A DNA stretch of 64,000 nucleotides, from positions 124,001-188,000 of the forward strand of contig NZ_NSLB01000002.1 in the NCBI RefSeq assembly GCF_002304225.1. Reading direction: 5' to 3'. The notes under the pieces are model-generated. The model was not told where the DNA came from and ran no database searches. It saw only the letters and a list, made by a program, of their open reading frames with translations. Below are positions 25,350 through 33,772 of the stretch, in pieces (position 1 is the first letter of the stretch; the number at the start of each line of letters is the position of its first letter). A program made the translations under genes and the position numbers. This stretch comes from Pseudomonas sp. HAR-UPW-AIA-41 (GTDB lineage: Bacteria > Pseudomonadota > Gammaproteobacteria > Pseudomonadales > Pseudomonadaceae).

Positions 25350-26063
25350 TCAGAACGGCCACAGCGGGCTCATGAAGAAACGATCCAGCCAGCCCGGCTG
25401 ACTGGCATCGGCAAAGGCACCAGTGCCGGAATAGGTGATCCGCGCATCCGCCACCCGGGTCGAAGCCACGGTATTGTCGGTGGCGATATCGTCAGCGCGG
25501 ACCATCCCGGAGATACGCACCAGTTCGTCACCGGTATTCAGCGTCAGCCATTTCTCGCCTCGTACGGCCAGGATGCCGTTGGGCAGCACCTCGGAAACGG
25601 TGACGGTGATCGAACCGGTCAGGCTGTTGCTCTGCCCGGCCTTGCTGTCGCCTTCGGTCTCACGGGTGGCGTTGTACTGCGCGCCCAGACTGAGGTTGCT
25701 GCCATTGATCGGGTTGAGGCCGATATCCGGGTTATCCACGGAAACCGAACCACCGAACAGCGAGGTCAGGCCGATATTCGCCGTGCTGTCCTTGGCCATT
25801 GCCGAGTTGGCGTTCTTGCTGGCCTGGGTCTTCTCGTTGAGGGTGATGGTAATGATGTCACCAACGCGGAACGCCTTGCGGTCGTTGTACAGATCCATGC
25901 CGAAGCCGGGCTGAAAGATCGCCCCGTTGTTCTGCGCAGCGGGCAGCGGCGTGCGCGGCAGCACCGGTGCGTAGTAAGGGTCATTCGGCTTTGGCGCCGG
26001 CGCCACACAGCCCAACAGCAGGCTGGCGCCGAGGAGCGTGGAGCAAAGTGTCAGCCGTTTCAT
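25350..26063 (-). CDS. flgH: Flagellar L-ring lipoprotein FlgH
   Basis: A 237-residue outer-membrane lipoprotein. The signal sequence ends in the lipobox LLLGC (Cys19). Conserved motifs include SLFEDxK-type [20 protein letters not shown] (about 59-78), [25 protein letters not shown] segments and the C-terminal [11 protein letters not shown]. It builds the L ring in the outer membrane around the rod. It lies between flgG (30 bp upstream) and flgI. Confidence 0.96.
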   Translation of the reverse strand: MKRLTLCSTLLGASLLLGCVAPAPKPNDPYYAPVLPRTPLPAAQNNGAIFQPGFGMDLYNDRKAFRVGDIITITLNEKTQASKNANSAMAKDSTANIGLTSLFGGSVSVDNPDIGLNPINGSNLSLGAQYNATRETEGDSKAGQSNSLTGSITVTVSEVLPNGILAVRGEKWLTLNTGDELVRISGMVRADDIATDNTVASTRVADARITYSGTGAFADASQPGWLDRFFMSPLWPF

Positions 26064-26093
26064 GTCCCCTACCTCACTGCGACGGGATCAGAC

Positions 26094-26879
26094 TCAGAGG
26101 TTCTGCGTGATGAACGAGAGCATCTGGTCGGCGGTGGAAACCACCTTGGAGTTCATTTCATACGCGCGCTGGGTGGTGATCATGTTGACCAGTTCCTCCA
26201 CCACACTGACGTTTGAGTTCTCCAGTGTGTTCTGCAGCACCGTACCCAGACCGGTCAGTCCCGGAGTGCCGACCTGCGGCGCACCGCTGGAACCGGTCTC
26301 CAGGAACAGGTTGTTGCCGATGGCCTGTAGGCCGGCTGGATTGATGAAGTCGGCAGTCTGGATATTGCCCACCACCTGCGGCGTCGGATTGCCGAAGGTA
26401 GTCACCGACACGGTACCGTCTTCACCCACGGTGAAGGTCTGGGTCTCCGGCGGAATGACGATGGCCGGCTCCAGAGCAAAACCTTGTGAAGTGACGATCT
26501 GCCCATCAGAACTCAGATGGAAGCTGCCATCGCGGGTATAGGACGTGGTGCCATCGGGCAGCAAAACCTGGAAGAAGCCGCGTCCATTGACCGCCATATC
26601 CAGCGGCTGCTCAGTGGTCTGCAGGCTGCCTTCGGTGAAGATCTTCTGGGTGCCGACGATGCGCACACCGGTACCCAGCTGCAGCCCGGACGGTAGCTCG
26701 CTGTCCTGGGTCGACTGGCCACCTGGCTGACGCCGGATCTGGTACAGCAGATCCTCGAACTCGGCGCGATCACGCTTGAAGCCCGTAGTGGAAACGTTGG
26801 CCAGGTTGTTGGAAATGGTCGTCAGGTTCATGTCCTGGGCGGACAGACCCGTTTTGCTGACCCACAGTGCCGGTAACAT
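26094..26879 (-). CDS. flgG: Flagellar distal rod protein FlgG
   Basis: A 261-residue rod protein. The N-terminal MLPALWVSKTGLSAQDMNLT with TISNNLANVSTTGFK and the C-terminal SNVSVVEELVNMITTQRAYE with MNSKVVSTADQMLSFI are the two conserved ends of the rod/hook family and most similar to FlgG. It forms the distal rod. It follows flgF by 46 bp. Confidence 0.96.
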   Translation of the reverse strand: MLPALWVSKTGLSAQDMNLTTISNNLANVSTTGFKRDRAEFEDLLYQIRRQPGGQSTQDSELPSGLQLGTGVRIVGTQKIFTEGSLQTTEQPLDMAVNGRGFFQVLLPDGTTSYTRDGSFHLSSDGQIVTSQGFALEPAIVIPPETQTFTVGEDGTVSVTTFGNPTPQVVGNIQTADFINPAGLQAIGNNLFLETGSSGAPQVGTPGLTGLGTVLQNTLENSNVSVVEELVNMITTQRAYEMNSKVVSTADQMLSFITQNL

Positions 26880-26925
26880 CGCAGCTCTCCTCGGGCGCCA
26901 AGTTAATGGCGCCCTCTTCTACTGA

Positions 26926-27666
26926 TTAGCTAAGTTGCATGACCCGTGCCACCGCCGAGGCATTGTCCTCGGCAGTGCGCATCATCTTCACGTGCAGTTC
27001 AAACTGGCGGGCCAACGCAAGCATCGAGGTCATCTCGGCCACCGCATTGACGTTGCTGCTTTCCAGAAAGCCCGAGGTCAGCCGAACATTGGCGTCGGCC
27101 GGCTGGGTAGCCGGCTCCTTCAGACGGATCATGCCGTCCTCACCCTTGACCAGACTCTTGGGGTCGGGATTGACCATCTTGATGCGGTCAACCTGCGCCA
27201 CCACGTTAGGCGCCTCACCCAGCGAGCGGATACTGATGGTGCCATCCTGGCCAATCTCGATCTGCTGCTGCGGCGGCACGGCAATCGGCCCGGCATTGCC
27301 GAGCACCGGCAAACCACTGCCGGTGCGCAACATACCCAGAGCGTCAATTTTCATGCTGGCAGTGCGTACATAGGCTTCACTGCCGTCAGGCGCCTGCACA
27401 GCCAGCCAGCCCTGCCCCTCGATCGCAACATCCAGTTCATTACCGGTTTCCTGCAGGGTACCCGGAGTGAAATCGGTGGCCGGCCGCTCACTCATGGCGT
27501 ACACCCGCGCCGGGTAGCCGTCACCGAACAGCGGCATGGAGCGCGCCTGCTCGAAATCACGACGGAACCCACTGGTCGACAGGTTGGCCAGATTGTTGGC
27601 ATGAGCGCGCTGAGCCAGGGTGTTCTGGCTGGCACCGCTCATGGCGAGGTAAAGCATCTTGTCCAT
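26926..27666 (-). CDS. flgF: Flagellar proximal rod protein FlgF
   Basis: A 246-residue rod protein. It starts MDKMLYLAMSGASQNTLAQR with AHANNLANLSTSGFR, and ends SSNVNAVAEMTSMLALARQF, then LHVKMMRTAEDNASAVARVM, as in FlgF. It is the first gene of the flgFGHIJKL unit; a near-perfect sigma-54 promoter lies 47 bp upstream of its ATG. Confidence 0.96.
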   Translation of the reverse strand: MDKMLYLAMSGASQNTLAQRAHANNLANLSTSGFRRDFEQARSMPLFGDGYPARVYAMSERPATDFTPGTLQETGNELDVAIEGQGWLAVQAPDGSEAYVRTASMKIDALGMLRTGSGLPVLGNAGPIAVPPQQQIEIGQDGTISIRSLGEAPNVVAQVDRIKMVNPDPKSLVKGEDGMIRLKEPATQPADANVRLTSGFLESSNVNAVAEMTSMLALARQFELHVKMMRTAEDNASAVARVMQLS

Positions 27667-27712
27667 GTCACTCTCCGCAATGGGGCTGACCCCGTGCTGT
27701 TAAAGAGACATG

Positions 27713-27728
27713 AGCAAAGCCTGTGCCA
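27713..27728 (-). promoter_or_regulatory. Sigma-54 promoter of flgF operon
   Basis: The minus strand reads TGGCACAGGCTTTGCT, matching TGGCACG-N4-TTGCW at all but one position, with GG and GC separated by ten bases. Transcription should start near 27702, giving a 36-base leader to flgF. The operon includes flgF-flgL and, by spacing, may extend into the putative glutamine kinase genes. Confidence 0.9.
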
Positions 27729-27810
27729 GCATCAGAATGAGAACACAAGCAATTGATTAAAAAGGAAATATTCTAGATAGAAGAAAGTCACCGGCCAGCA
27801 CATGCCGGCA

Positions 27811-27850
27811 GCGGCAAGACGTTTTTGCCGCCACCTGCCGGTGGCGGCAA
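27811..27850 (-). promoter_or_regulatory. GGCAA/TTGCC repeats between flgE and flgF; also a strong hairpin
   Basis: GCGGCAA (27811-27817) and TTGCCGC (27825-27831) are inverted across seven bases. In addition TTGCCGCCACC (27825-27835) and GGTGGCGGCAA (27840-27850) form a perfect 11-bp stem with a 4-base loop just five bases after the flgE stop. No T-run follows on the minus strand. The segment may act twice: as an mRNA 3'-end structure for flgE, and as an activator-binding site centred about 119 bp upstream of the flgF transcript start. Confidence 0.45.
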
Positions 27851-27855
27851 TCTCA

Positions 27856-29208
27856 TCAGCGGATATTGAGGATCGTCTGGGTAATGGCGCTTTCGGTCTC
27901 AATGGTCTTGGCATTTGCCTGGTAGTTACGCTGAGCCACGATCAGATTGACGAGTTGGTCCGACAGCTCAACGTTGGAATCTTCCAGTGCACCGGACTGC
28001 AAGGCACCCAGTGTTCCAGAACGAGGCGTCCCTACCACAGGCTCTCCGGATTCAAATGACTGCACCCACTGAGTCTTGCCCTGAGGCGTCAAACCCTGAA
28101 CATTGGCAAAGTTGGCCAACACCACCTGCCCCTGGGTCTTGGACTGACCATTGGTGTAGCGGGCAAAAATCACTCCTGTATCGTCGATTTCCAAGCCAGC
28201 CAGCTGGCCTGTGGTATAGCCGTCCTGAGTAATGCTATTAACCGCAAAGGTACTGGCAAACTGCGTTGAGCCCCTGACGTCCATCGTGAAGCCTGTTGCA
28301 TTTGGCGCAGCACCATTGGCGATACGTAAACCTGTATTGACCGGATCAGGTGCTGTTGGCGTCCAACTAGCAGCGGGAAAATTAAAGATACCTGCCGGGT
28401 CGCTAACAGCTGGAGCACCACCAATAGCCGCAATAGATTGCAACTGACCCGCGGAATCAAAGCTCACTGTATAACTGTAGGGAGAAACGTTTGCAGCAAC
28501 GGGCGGGCCTGCGACAGTTGGCGTAGCCGGGTTCACGCCATCAATAAGCACATGCATTGTCCACTGGTTCGTCGCTGGGGCAGCATTCTTGACGAAGTAC
28601 TGGGTCAGCACATGCGAGTTGCCCTGTGAGTCGTAGATATTAACCGACGTCGACGAGTTGTAAGACAGCGGATCGTTGGGATTGAACGTCGCCGCATTCG
28701 CTGGGCGCAAGCTGGTCGAATTCAGGTTGAAGTTCTGCGTAATGGCGGAGGTCGGTTTCGGCTCTTGACTATCCGTCTGGACCTGCAAGTCAGTCTGCAC
28801 GCCGTTAATCAGGTTGCCGTTCGCATCAACCCCATAGCCCTGCAAGCGGTAGCCGAAGTTATCCACGATATAGCCGGATTTATCCGTACCAAAATAACCA
28901 GCGCGCGTGTAACTGACCGCCCCGTTATTACTGACGGTAAAGAACCCATTGCCATTGATAGCCAGATCAAGGGAGTTTTTGGTGTAGTTGATGTTCCCCT
29001 GATTGAACAACTGAGAAACGTCAGCCAGCAACACACCACTACCCTGCGGGTTGGAGCCCGAGCCCAGCACCGAGGCCGCATAAACGTCGGCGAACTCAGC
29101 CCGCGACTGCTTGAAGCCAACGGTTCCCGCGTTGGAAATATTGTTGCCGGTGACATTGAGGTCACTGGTTGCAGCCCTAAGGCCGCTCAAACCGATATTG
29201 AATGACAT
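27856..29208 (-). CDS. flgE: Flagellar hook protein FlgE
   Basis: A 450-residue hook subunit. The N-terminus MSFNIGLSGLRAATSDLNVT with GNNISNAGTVGFKQSRAEFA and the C-terminus GALEDSNVELSDQLVNLIVA then QRNYQANAKTIETESAITQT are the conserved D0 ends. The central Ser/Thr/Ala-rich part (about 150-380) is the exposed, variable hook domain. It follows flgD by 29 bp as the last gene of flgBCDE. Confidence 0.97.
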   Translation of the reverse strand: MSFNIGLSGLRAATSDLNVTGNNISNAGTVGFKQSRAEFADVYAASVLGSGSNPQGSGVLLADVSQLFNQGNINYTKNSLDLAINGNGFFTVSNNGAVSYTRAGYFGTDKSGYIVDNFGYRLQGYGVDANGNLINGVQTDLQVQTDSQEPKPTSAITQNFNLNSTSLRPANAATFNPNDPLSYNSSTSVNIYDSQGNSHVLTQYFVKNAAPATNQWTMHVLIDGVNPATPTVAGPPVAANVSPYSYTVSFDSAGQLQSIAAIGGAPAVSDPAGIFNFPAASWTPTAPDPVNTGLRIANGAAPNATGFTMDVRGSTQFASTFAVNSITQDGYTTGQLAGLEIDDTGVIFARYTNGQSKTQGQVVLANFANVQGLTPQGKTQWVQSFESGEPVVGTPRSGTLGALQSGALEDSNVELSDQLVNLIVAQRNYQANAKTIETESAITQTILNIR

Positions 29209-29237
29209 CGCAAACTCCTAGACCGGCTCACCAGTCA

Positions 29238-29918
29238 TTACTGACCAATCACTTGTACCTTCGACAGGCCGATGCTACCCAGCCCAGCCAGATTCAACAT
29301 GAGCTCTCCACCACCCTGAGCAAGAGTGACGCTATCGACATTGGCAGGCAGCATCGTGGTAAGCCCTTTGGTCTCTTTACCGTAGGAAGCTTGAGCTTCG
29401 AATCGATAGGAACCAGGCGGCAAGGTATTGCCGCCGGAGTCTTTGCCATCCCACATGAAGCTGACATTTCCTGCCGCCTGTGCCCCCAGATTCACACGAC
29501 TGACCAGAACACCCTTGCTGTCGTAAACATTGACATACACATTGCCGCTACTGGCGGGCAGAACCGCACTTGCCCTGAATGTCTGCGAAGTGTCGACTTG
29601 CGCCTTGTCGGTCGGAACTATGACCTTGCGCCCGACCAGGGAAGATGCCTGAAGAGCCTGGGATGACTGATAGCCAGACAGCAGCGACTCCATTCTGGTA
29701 TTGAGCTTCTCGATACCCTCCACCTGACTGAACTGCGCCAGCTGGGCAATGAACTCGCCATTTTCCTGGGGCGAAAGCGGATCCTGGTTATTGAGCTGAG
29801 CCACCAGCAGGTTGAGAAACTCGTTCTTGCCCAGATCCTTATTGGTCTTGCTCTCGGTTTTCAGCTGGTACTGATCCAGCACGCTTCCGGTTGCATTGAC
29901 GCCGCTACTAATACTCAT
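29238..29918 (-). CDS. flgD: Hook-capping scaffold protein FlgD
   Basis: A 226-residue protein with LGKNEFLNLLVAQLNNQDPL followed by SPQENGEFIAQLAQFSQVEG (about 28-70), the FlgD signature, and a C-terminal FlgD Ig/tudor-like region (VSFMWDGKDSGGNTLPPGSY). FlgD caps the growing hook and is replaced by the hook-filament junction proteins. It sits between flgC (20 bp) and flgE. Confidence 0.96.
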   Translation of the reverse strand: MSISSGVNATGSVLDQYQLKTESKTNKDLGKNEFLNLLVAQLNNQDPLSPQENGEFIAQLAQFSQVEGIEKLNTRMESLLSGYQSSQALQASSLVGRKVIVPTDKAQVDTSQTFRASAVLPASSGNVYVNVYDSKGVLVSRVNLGAQAAGNVSFMWDGKDSGGNTLPPGSYRFEAQASYGKETKGLTTMLPANVDSVTLAQGGGELMLNLAGLGSIGLSKVQVIGQ

Positions 29919-29938
29919 GACTGCTCAACTCCTTACGT

Positions 29939-30382
29939 TTACTGACCCAGGGTCAGCACACGCTGCATCATCTGCTTGGCGGTATTCATCATTTCCACAT
30001 TGGTCTGGAAAGCCCGGCTGGCAGAGATCATGTCCGCCATTTCTTCCACCACGTTGACATTGGGGTAGTACACGTAGCCATTGGCATCGGCGGCCGGGTG
30101 ATTGGGCTCGTAACGCGGCATCAGACTGGCCTGATCCTCAATCACGCCCAGCACCTGCACCCCGGCACCGGAATTGTCCTGATCGGCAAACAGCGAGCCA
30201 CGATCACCATTGGCCGCCTGATCAAATACCGTGGCAAACACCGGATGACGCGCCCGGTAGGTCTGATCAATGCTTGACGAGACGGTCTCGGCGTTGGCGA
30301 TGTTGCTGGAGATGGTGTTCAGGCGAGTGCTCTGGGCACTCATGCCGGTTCCCGCGATATTGAAGACGCTCGACAAGGACAT
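29939..30382 (-). CDS. flgC: Flagellar proximal rod protein FlgC
   Basis: A 147-residue rod protein with MSLSSVFNIAGTGMSAQSTR, TISSNIANAETV and the C-terminal PNVNVVEEMADMISASRAFQ and MNTAKQMMQRVLTLGQ. It is 12 bp downstream of flgB. Confidence 0.97.
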   Translation of the reverse strand: MSLSSVFNIAGTGMSAQSTRLNTISSNIANAETVSSSIDQTYRARHPVFATVFDQAANGDRGSLFADQDNSGAGVQVLGVIEDQASLMPRYEPNHPAADANGYVYYPNVNVVEEMADMISASRAFQTNVEMMNTAKQMMQRVLTLGQ

Positions 30383-30394
30383 GACTGCTCTCCG

Positions 30395-30799
30395 TTATTC
30401 GCCGCGCAAGGCGCCCATCAGGCCCTTGAACTTGCTGTTGAGGAAGGTAAAGCTGGCCTGAAACTGCACGGCATTCTCCGCATAGCGCGCCTGCTCCTGC
30501 TGCATATCCACCGAGTTCTGGTCGAGGGCCGCATGCATCGGACTGCGAAAGCGCAGAGCCGGGTCTGCCAGCTCTACGCCCTCCAGAGCAAAGTGCTGCT
30601 CATGGGTGCGCTGCATGCGCATGCCGCTCTCGCGCTGCTGAGCCTGCTCGGCCAGCACAGCCGAGAAATCCAGATCGCGCGCCTTGAAATTGGGGGTGTC
30701 GGCATTGGCTATGTTGTTGGCCAGCACTTCGGCACGCTGAGCGCGAAAGTTCAGCGCCTTCTCATGGATTCCGAGTGCTTTGTCGAAGCTGATGCTCAT
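30395..30799 (-). CDS. flgB: Flagellar proximal rod protein FlgB
   Basis: A 134-residue rod protein; AEVLANNIANADTPNFKARD (about 24-43) is the family signature. It is the first gene of flgBCDE. A consensus sigma-54 promoter lies 39 bp upstream of its ATG. Confidence 0.96.
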   Translation of the reverse strand: MSISFDKALGIHEKALNFRAQRAEVLANNIANADTPNFKARDLDFSAVLAEQAQQRESGMRMQRTHEQHFALEGVELADPALRFRSPMHAALDQNSVDMQQEQARYAENAVQFQASFTFLNSKFKGLMGALRGE

Positions 30800-30837
30800 G
30801 GCCGCAACCTGCCGTTCTGTGGTGACGACAAGACTTT

Positions 30838-30853
30838 AGCAACCCCCGTGCCA
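30838..30853 (-). promoter_or_regulatory. Sigma-54 promoter of flgBCDE
   Basis: The minus strand reads TGGCACGGGGGTTGCT, an exact fit to TGGCACG-N4-TTGCW. The predicted start is about 30827, leaving a 27-28 base leader. Confidence 0.94.
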
Positions 30854-30914
30854 TCTTTATTTTCCCATATATTTCAATAACTTAATAAAATCTCACTGGT
30901 TTTAGCAAAGGAAA

Positions 30915-30962
30915 GCGGCAATCCTTATCCGCCCACCGGCAAAGCCGGAAAAATGCCGGCAA
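30915..30962 (-). promoter_or_regulatory. GGCAA/TTGCC motifs upstream of flgB promoter
   Basis: GCGGCAATCCTTATCCGC (30915-30932) nearly repeats the site before the first flagellin; CCGGCAA (30936-30942) and TGCCGGCAA (30954-30962) follow. The first copy is centred about 96 bp upstream of the flgB transcript start, suitable for a sigma-54 activator. The last copy borders the cheR terminator. Confidence 0.4.
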
Positions 30963-30989
30963 AAAAAACGGAAGGCTCAGCCTTCCGTT
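30961..30989 (-). terminator. Intrinsic terminator after cheR
   Basis: On the minus strand a 9-10 bp stem (ACGGAAGGC with GCCTTCCGT, 3-base loop) is followed immediately by eight T. It lies 22 bp after the cheR stop and separates cheV-cheR from flgB. Confidence 0.9.
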
Positions 30990-31011
30990 CTCATGTGTCA
31001 CGCCGCAGCGG

Positions 31012-31836
31012 TTATTTCACCCTGTAGATGATCCCCGGACTGCACTGCACCATCTGATAATGGTCCGGCAGACCATTAAGGGCCTCAGACGCCCCCAGGA
31101 ACAAATAGCCACCCGGCTTCAGCGTGGCATGGATGCGCGTCAGGATGTCCTTCTTAACCTCAGCCGAGAAATAGATCAGCACATTGCGGCAGAACACCAC
31201 ATCGAACTTGCCCAGACTGGCATAGCTATCCAGCAAGTTCAGCGCGCGAAACTCGACGCGATTCTTGATCGCAGGCTTTAGCACCCAGCGTCCAGGCCCC
31301 TTGGCATCAAAGTAGCGATTCAAGCGTTCCTGCGACAAGCCACGCCCCATTGCCAGACTGTCGTACTCACCAGACTTCGCAGCATTGAGCATGGAACCGG
31401 AAAGATCAGTAGCCACAATCTGAACACCCGCCTTGAGCTGGCCAAGATTGGTTCTTTCAAACTCATCCAGCGTCATCGACAGCGAATAGGGCTCCTGGCC
31501 GGAGGAGCTGGCCGCAGACCATATCCGCAATCGCTGGCCAGGATTGGCTTTGATCAATTCAGGCAGAACGCGCGTCTTCATCACCTCAAAGGGATAGGTA
31601 TCTCGAAACCACAGCGTCTCGTTGGTGGTCATGGCATCGACCACCTGCTCCTTGAGACCTCCACGCGGCTGAGCCTGCATGCGCTGAACAAGCTCACCCA
31701 AGGTTTTAATACCTTGTTGCTCCATAAGCTTATTCAGACGACTGGACACCAGATACTGCTTGTTGCTGCCCAGCAGGATACCGCAGGCCTTTTCCAGAAA
31801 TACGCGGAACAGCTCAAAATCAGCGTTTACAGACAC
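31012..31836 (-). CDS. cheR: Chemotaxis protein methyltransferase CheR
   Basis: A 274-residue SAM-dependent glutamate methyltransferase that methylates chemoreceptors. The N-terminal helical CheR domain is followed by TNETLWFRDTYPFEVMKTRV, the SAM-binding RLRIWSAASSSGQEPYSLSM and FDVVFCRNVLIYFSAEVKKD, ending HYQMVQCSPGIIYRVK. It follows cheV by 44 bp, as in the P. aeruginosa flgA-cheV-cheR region. Confidence 0.96.
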   Translation of the reverse strand: MSVNADFELFRVFLEKACGILLGSNKQYLVSSRLNKLMEQQGIKTLGELVQRMQAQPRGGLKEQVVDAMTTNETLWFRDTYPFEVMKTRVLPELIKANPGQRLRIWSAASSSGQEPYSLSMTLDEFERTNLGQLKAGVQIVATDLSGSMLNAAKSGEYDSLAMGRGLSQERLNRYFDAKGPGRWVLKPAIKNRVEFRALNLLDSYASLGKFDVVFCRNVLIYFSAEVKKDILTRIHATLKPGGYLFLGASEALNGLPDHYQMVQCSPGIIYRVK

Positions 31837-31880
31837 TAGTCAGGCCTCGCCCACTGCTTAAACCTGCCGAGAAATCCATC

Positions 31881-32813
31881 TCAGCCCCCATCCACGGCAT
31901 TGATGCGGTCAATTACCCGTGCTGCCAGTTCATCGGGCTTGAACTTCGCCAGGAAATCATCTGCACCGACTTTTTTAACCATGGCCTGGTTGAACACCCC
32001 AGACAACGAAGTATGCAGGATGATATGCAATTTCTGCATGCGCGGATCATTGCGAATCTCCGCCGTGAGGGTGTAGCCATCCATTTCCGGCATCTCGATG
32101 TCAGATATCAGCATCAGCAATTCACGCTCCGGTGATTTGCCCTCCTGCACCATATTCAGCAGATAGTTGTAAGCCTCCCTACCGTCATTAAGTGCCACCA
32201 CCTCAACGCCAACCGTCTCAAGGCAGCGCACAACCTGTTTGCGCGCCACGGAGGAGTCGTCACAAATCAGCACGCGCTTGGATACTGCTTTGCTCTGGGT
32301 CGCGACATCTACGACGCCATCAGAAATGGCCTCATTAGTCGGGGAAACCTCGGCAAGGATTTTCTCCACGTCAATGATTTCAACCAGCTGTTTATCAACC
32401 CGCGTTACAGCAGTCAGGTAATGCTCGCGACCAGTCCCCTTGGGTGGCGGATGAATCTCCTCCCAGTTCATGTTGACGATTCGCTCAACCGACTGAACGA
32501 GGAAACCCTGAATCTTCGAGTTGTACTCGGTAATGATGACGAAGCTGTTCTTCAGGTCATCCAGCCCACGGCGCCCGGTTGCCATCGACAGATCGAGAAT
32601 GGGAATTGTGCCCCCACGGATATTGGCCACCCCGCGAACGACCGGGCTCGACTTCGGCATGATCGTGAGTTTGGGGCACTGGAGGACTTCTTTGACCTTG
32701 AACACATTGATGCCATACAGCTGAGAGCTGTCCAAACGAAACAGCAGCAGCTCGAGACGATTCTGCCCCACCAGCTGAGTTCGCTGGTTAACCGAGTCCA
32801 AAATACCGGCCAT
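31881..32813 (-). CDS. cheV: Chemotaxis coupling/response regulator protein CheV
   Basis: A 310-residue protein with an N-terminal CheW-like domain (ELLLFRLDSSQLYGINVFKV; VRGVANIRGGTIPILDLSMA) and a C-terminal receiver domain (VLICDDSSVARKQVVRCLE; phosphoacceptor Asp in LISDIEMPEMDGYTL; final Lys in DFLAKFKPDEL). CheV links receptors to CheA and may act as a phosphate sink. The ATG at 32813 (MAGILDSVNQR) is preferred over one 20 codons upstream that reaches into the divergent flgA promoter. Confidence 0.95.
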   Translation of the reverse strand: MAGILDSVNQRTQLVGQNRLELLLFRLDSSQLYGINVFKVKEVLQCPKLTIMPKSSPVVRGVANIRGGTIPILDLSMATGRRGLDDLKNSFVIITEYNSKIQGFLVQSVERIVNMNWEEIHPPPKGTGREHYLTAVTRVDKQLVEIIDVEKILAEVSPTNEAISDGVVDVATQSKAVSKRVLICDDSSVARKQVVRCLETVGVEVVALNDGREAYNYLLNMVQEGKSPERELLMLISDIEMPEMDGYTLTAEIRNDPRMQKLHIILHTSLSGVFNQAMVKKVGADDFLAKFKPDELAARVIDRINAVDGG

Positions 32814-32867
32814 GCCCTGACTCCTTAATGGGAATGTATGGTCTGCACGCAATTGAGAGTAGCAGTG

Positions 32868-32883
32868 CGGCACGCTGCTTGCT
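32868..32883 (+). promoter_or_regulatory. Sigma-54 promoter of flgA (start next to the ATG)
   Basis: CGGCACGCTGCTTGCT on the plus strand matches TGGCACG-N4-TTGCW at every position except the first. Placing GC at -13/-12 puts +1 at about 32894, one base before the flgA ATG, so the transcript would be leaderless or nearly so. Confidence 0.82.
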
Positions 32884-32894
32884 TTTTCACCGGC

Positions 32895-33647
32895 ATGAAA
32901 AAGTATTCGTCAGTTTTACGTCGACAGCCAGCCCTGGCACTACTTATCGGAGCCTTGAGCACTTTCGTGCTCGAGGATTTGGCTCAGGCAAGCCCTGCCT
33001 TCACCACCAGCGAAATGCTTATCGGCGCCAGCCAGAGCTTTCTTGAGCAACGGGTCGCCGAATATTTACAACAAGGCGGCATAGATGGCCGCCCCCAAAT
33101 AGAGATCAATCGCCTCGACAGCCGCCTGCGCCTGGCTGCTTGCGATACTCCCTTGAGCATTCGGCTCGAAACGCCCAGTGAGCCTATTGGGCGTATCAGC
33201 CTGCGTGTTCGCTGCGATAGCACGACACAGTGGACGGTCTTTGTGCCCGCCCAAGTCAAGCTCTACAGACAGATAGTTGTAGCCAGCCGCCCCCTGAAAA
33301 GGCAAACGCTGCTGGGTAACGCGGACGTTCACCTCGCCGAACGCGATGTGGGCACTCTCAACGCTGGATATCTGACGGAGCTTACGCAAGCTATTGGCAA
33401 CAAAAGTACTCGGCCACTGTTGGCAGATCAGGCACTCACCCCCAATATGGTCGAAATGGCGGATGTCATTAGCAAGGGTGATCAGGTAGTTATAAGCGCA
33501 GGCACCCACAATATGAGTGTAAAAATGCCCGGCGAGGCACTATCCGATGGAGCACCAGGGGAGCAAATAAGGGTGCGTAACCTGAGCTCACAGAGGGTAA
33601 TCAAGGCTCGGGTGACAGGGCCTGGCCAAGTTGAAGTGAGCATGTAG
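32895..33647 (+). CDS. flgA: P-ring assembly chaperone FlgA
   Basis: A 250-residue periplasmic protein. From the ATG at 32895 it has a signal peptide (RRQPALALLIGALSTFVLED, cleavage probably after AQA), then the FlgA/SAF region (VVASRPLKRQTLLGNADVHL; LTEL..AIGNKSTRPLLADQAL; C-terminal GEQIRVRNLSSQRVIKARVT). FlgA helps FlgI assemble into the P ring. No Shine-Dalgarno precedes the ATG; the longer frame from 32838 would begin upstream of the promoter. It is divergent from cheV and 125 bp before flgM. Confidence 0.93.
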   Translation: MKKYSSVLRRQPALALLIGALSTFVLEDLAQASPAFTTSEMLIGASQSFLEQRVAEYLQQGGIDGRPQIEINRLDSRLRLAACDTPLSIRLETPSEPIGRISLRVRCDSTTQWTVFVPAQVKLYRQIVVASRPLKRQTLLGNADVHLAERDVGTLNAGYLTELTQAIGNKSTRPLLADQALTPNMVEMADVISKGDQVVISAGTHNMSVKMPGEALSDGAPGEQIRVRNLSSQRVIKARVTGPGQVEVSM

Positions 33648-33711
33648 GCATGAATCTTGTTATGCATAATCAGCCCAATTGTTTAGACTGATTTTTGACG
33701 AAGCTTGTCGC

Positions 33712-33738
33712 TAAAGTTTTTCCGCCTGCAACCGAAAC
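33712..33738 (+). promoter_or_regulatory. Sigma-28 promoter of flgM
   Basis: TAAA (33712-33715), 15 bases, then ACCGAAAC (33731-33738), compared with GCCGATAA. Spacing is exact and five of eight -10 bases match. It gives a leader near 28 bases to flgM, whose product inhibits FliA, so it would close the expected feedback loop. Confidence 0.7.
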
Positions 33739-33772
33739 AGTGGCAAGCGTCCAATTCTTCGAGGTTCACACC

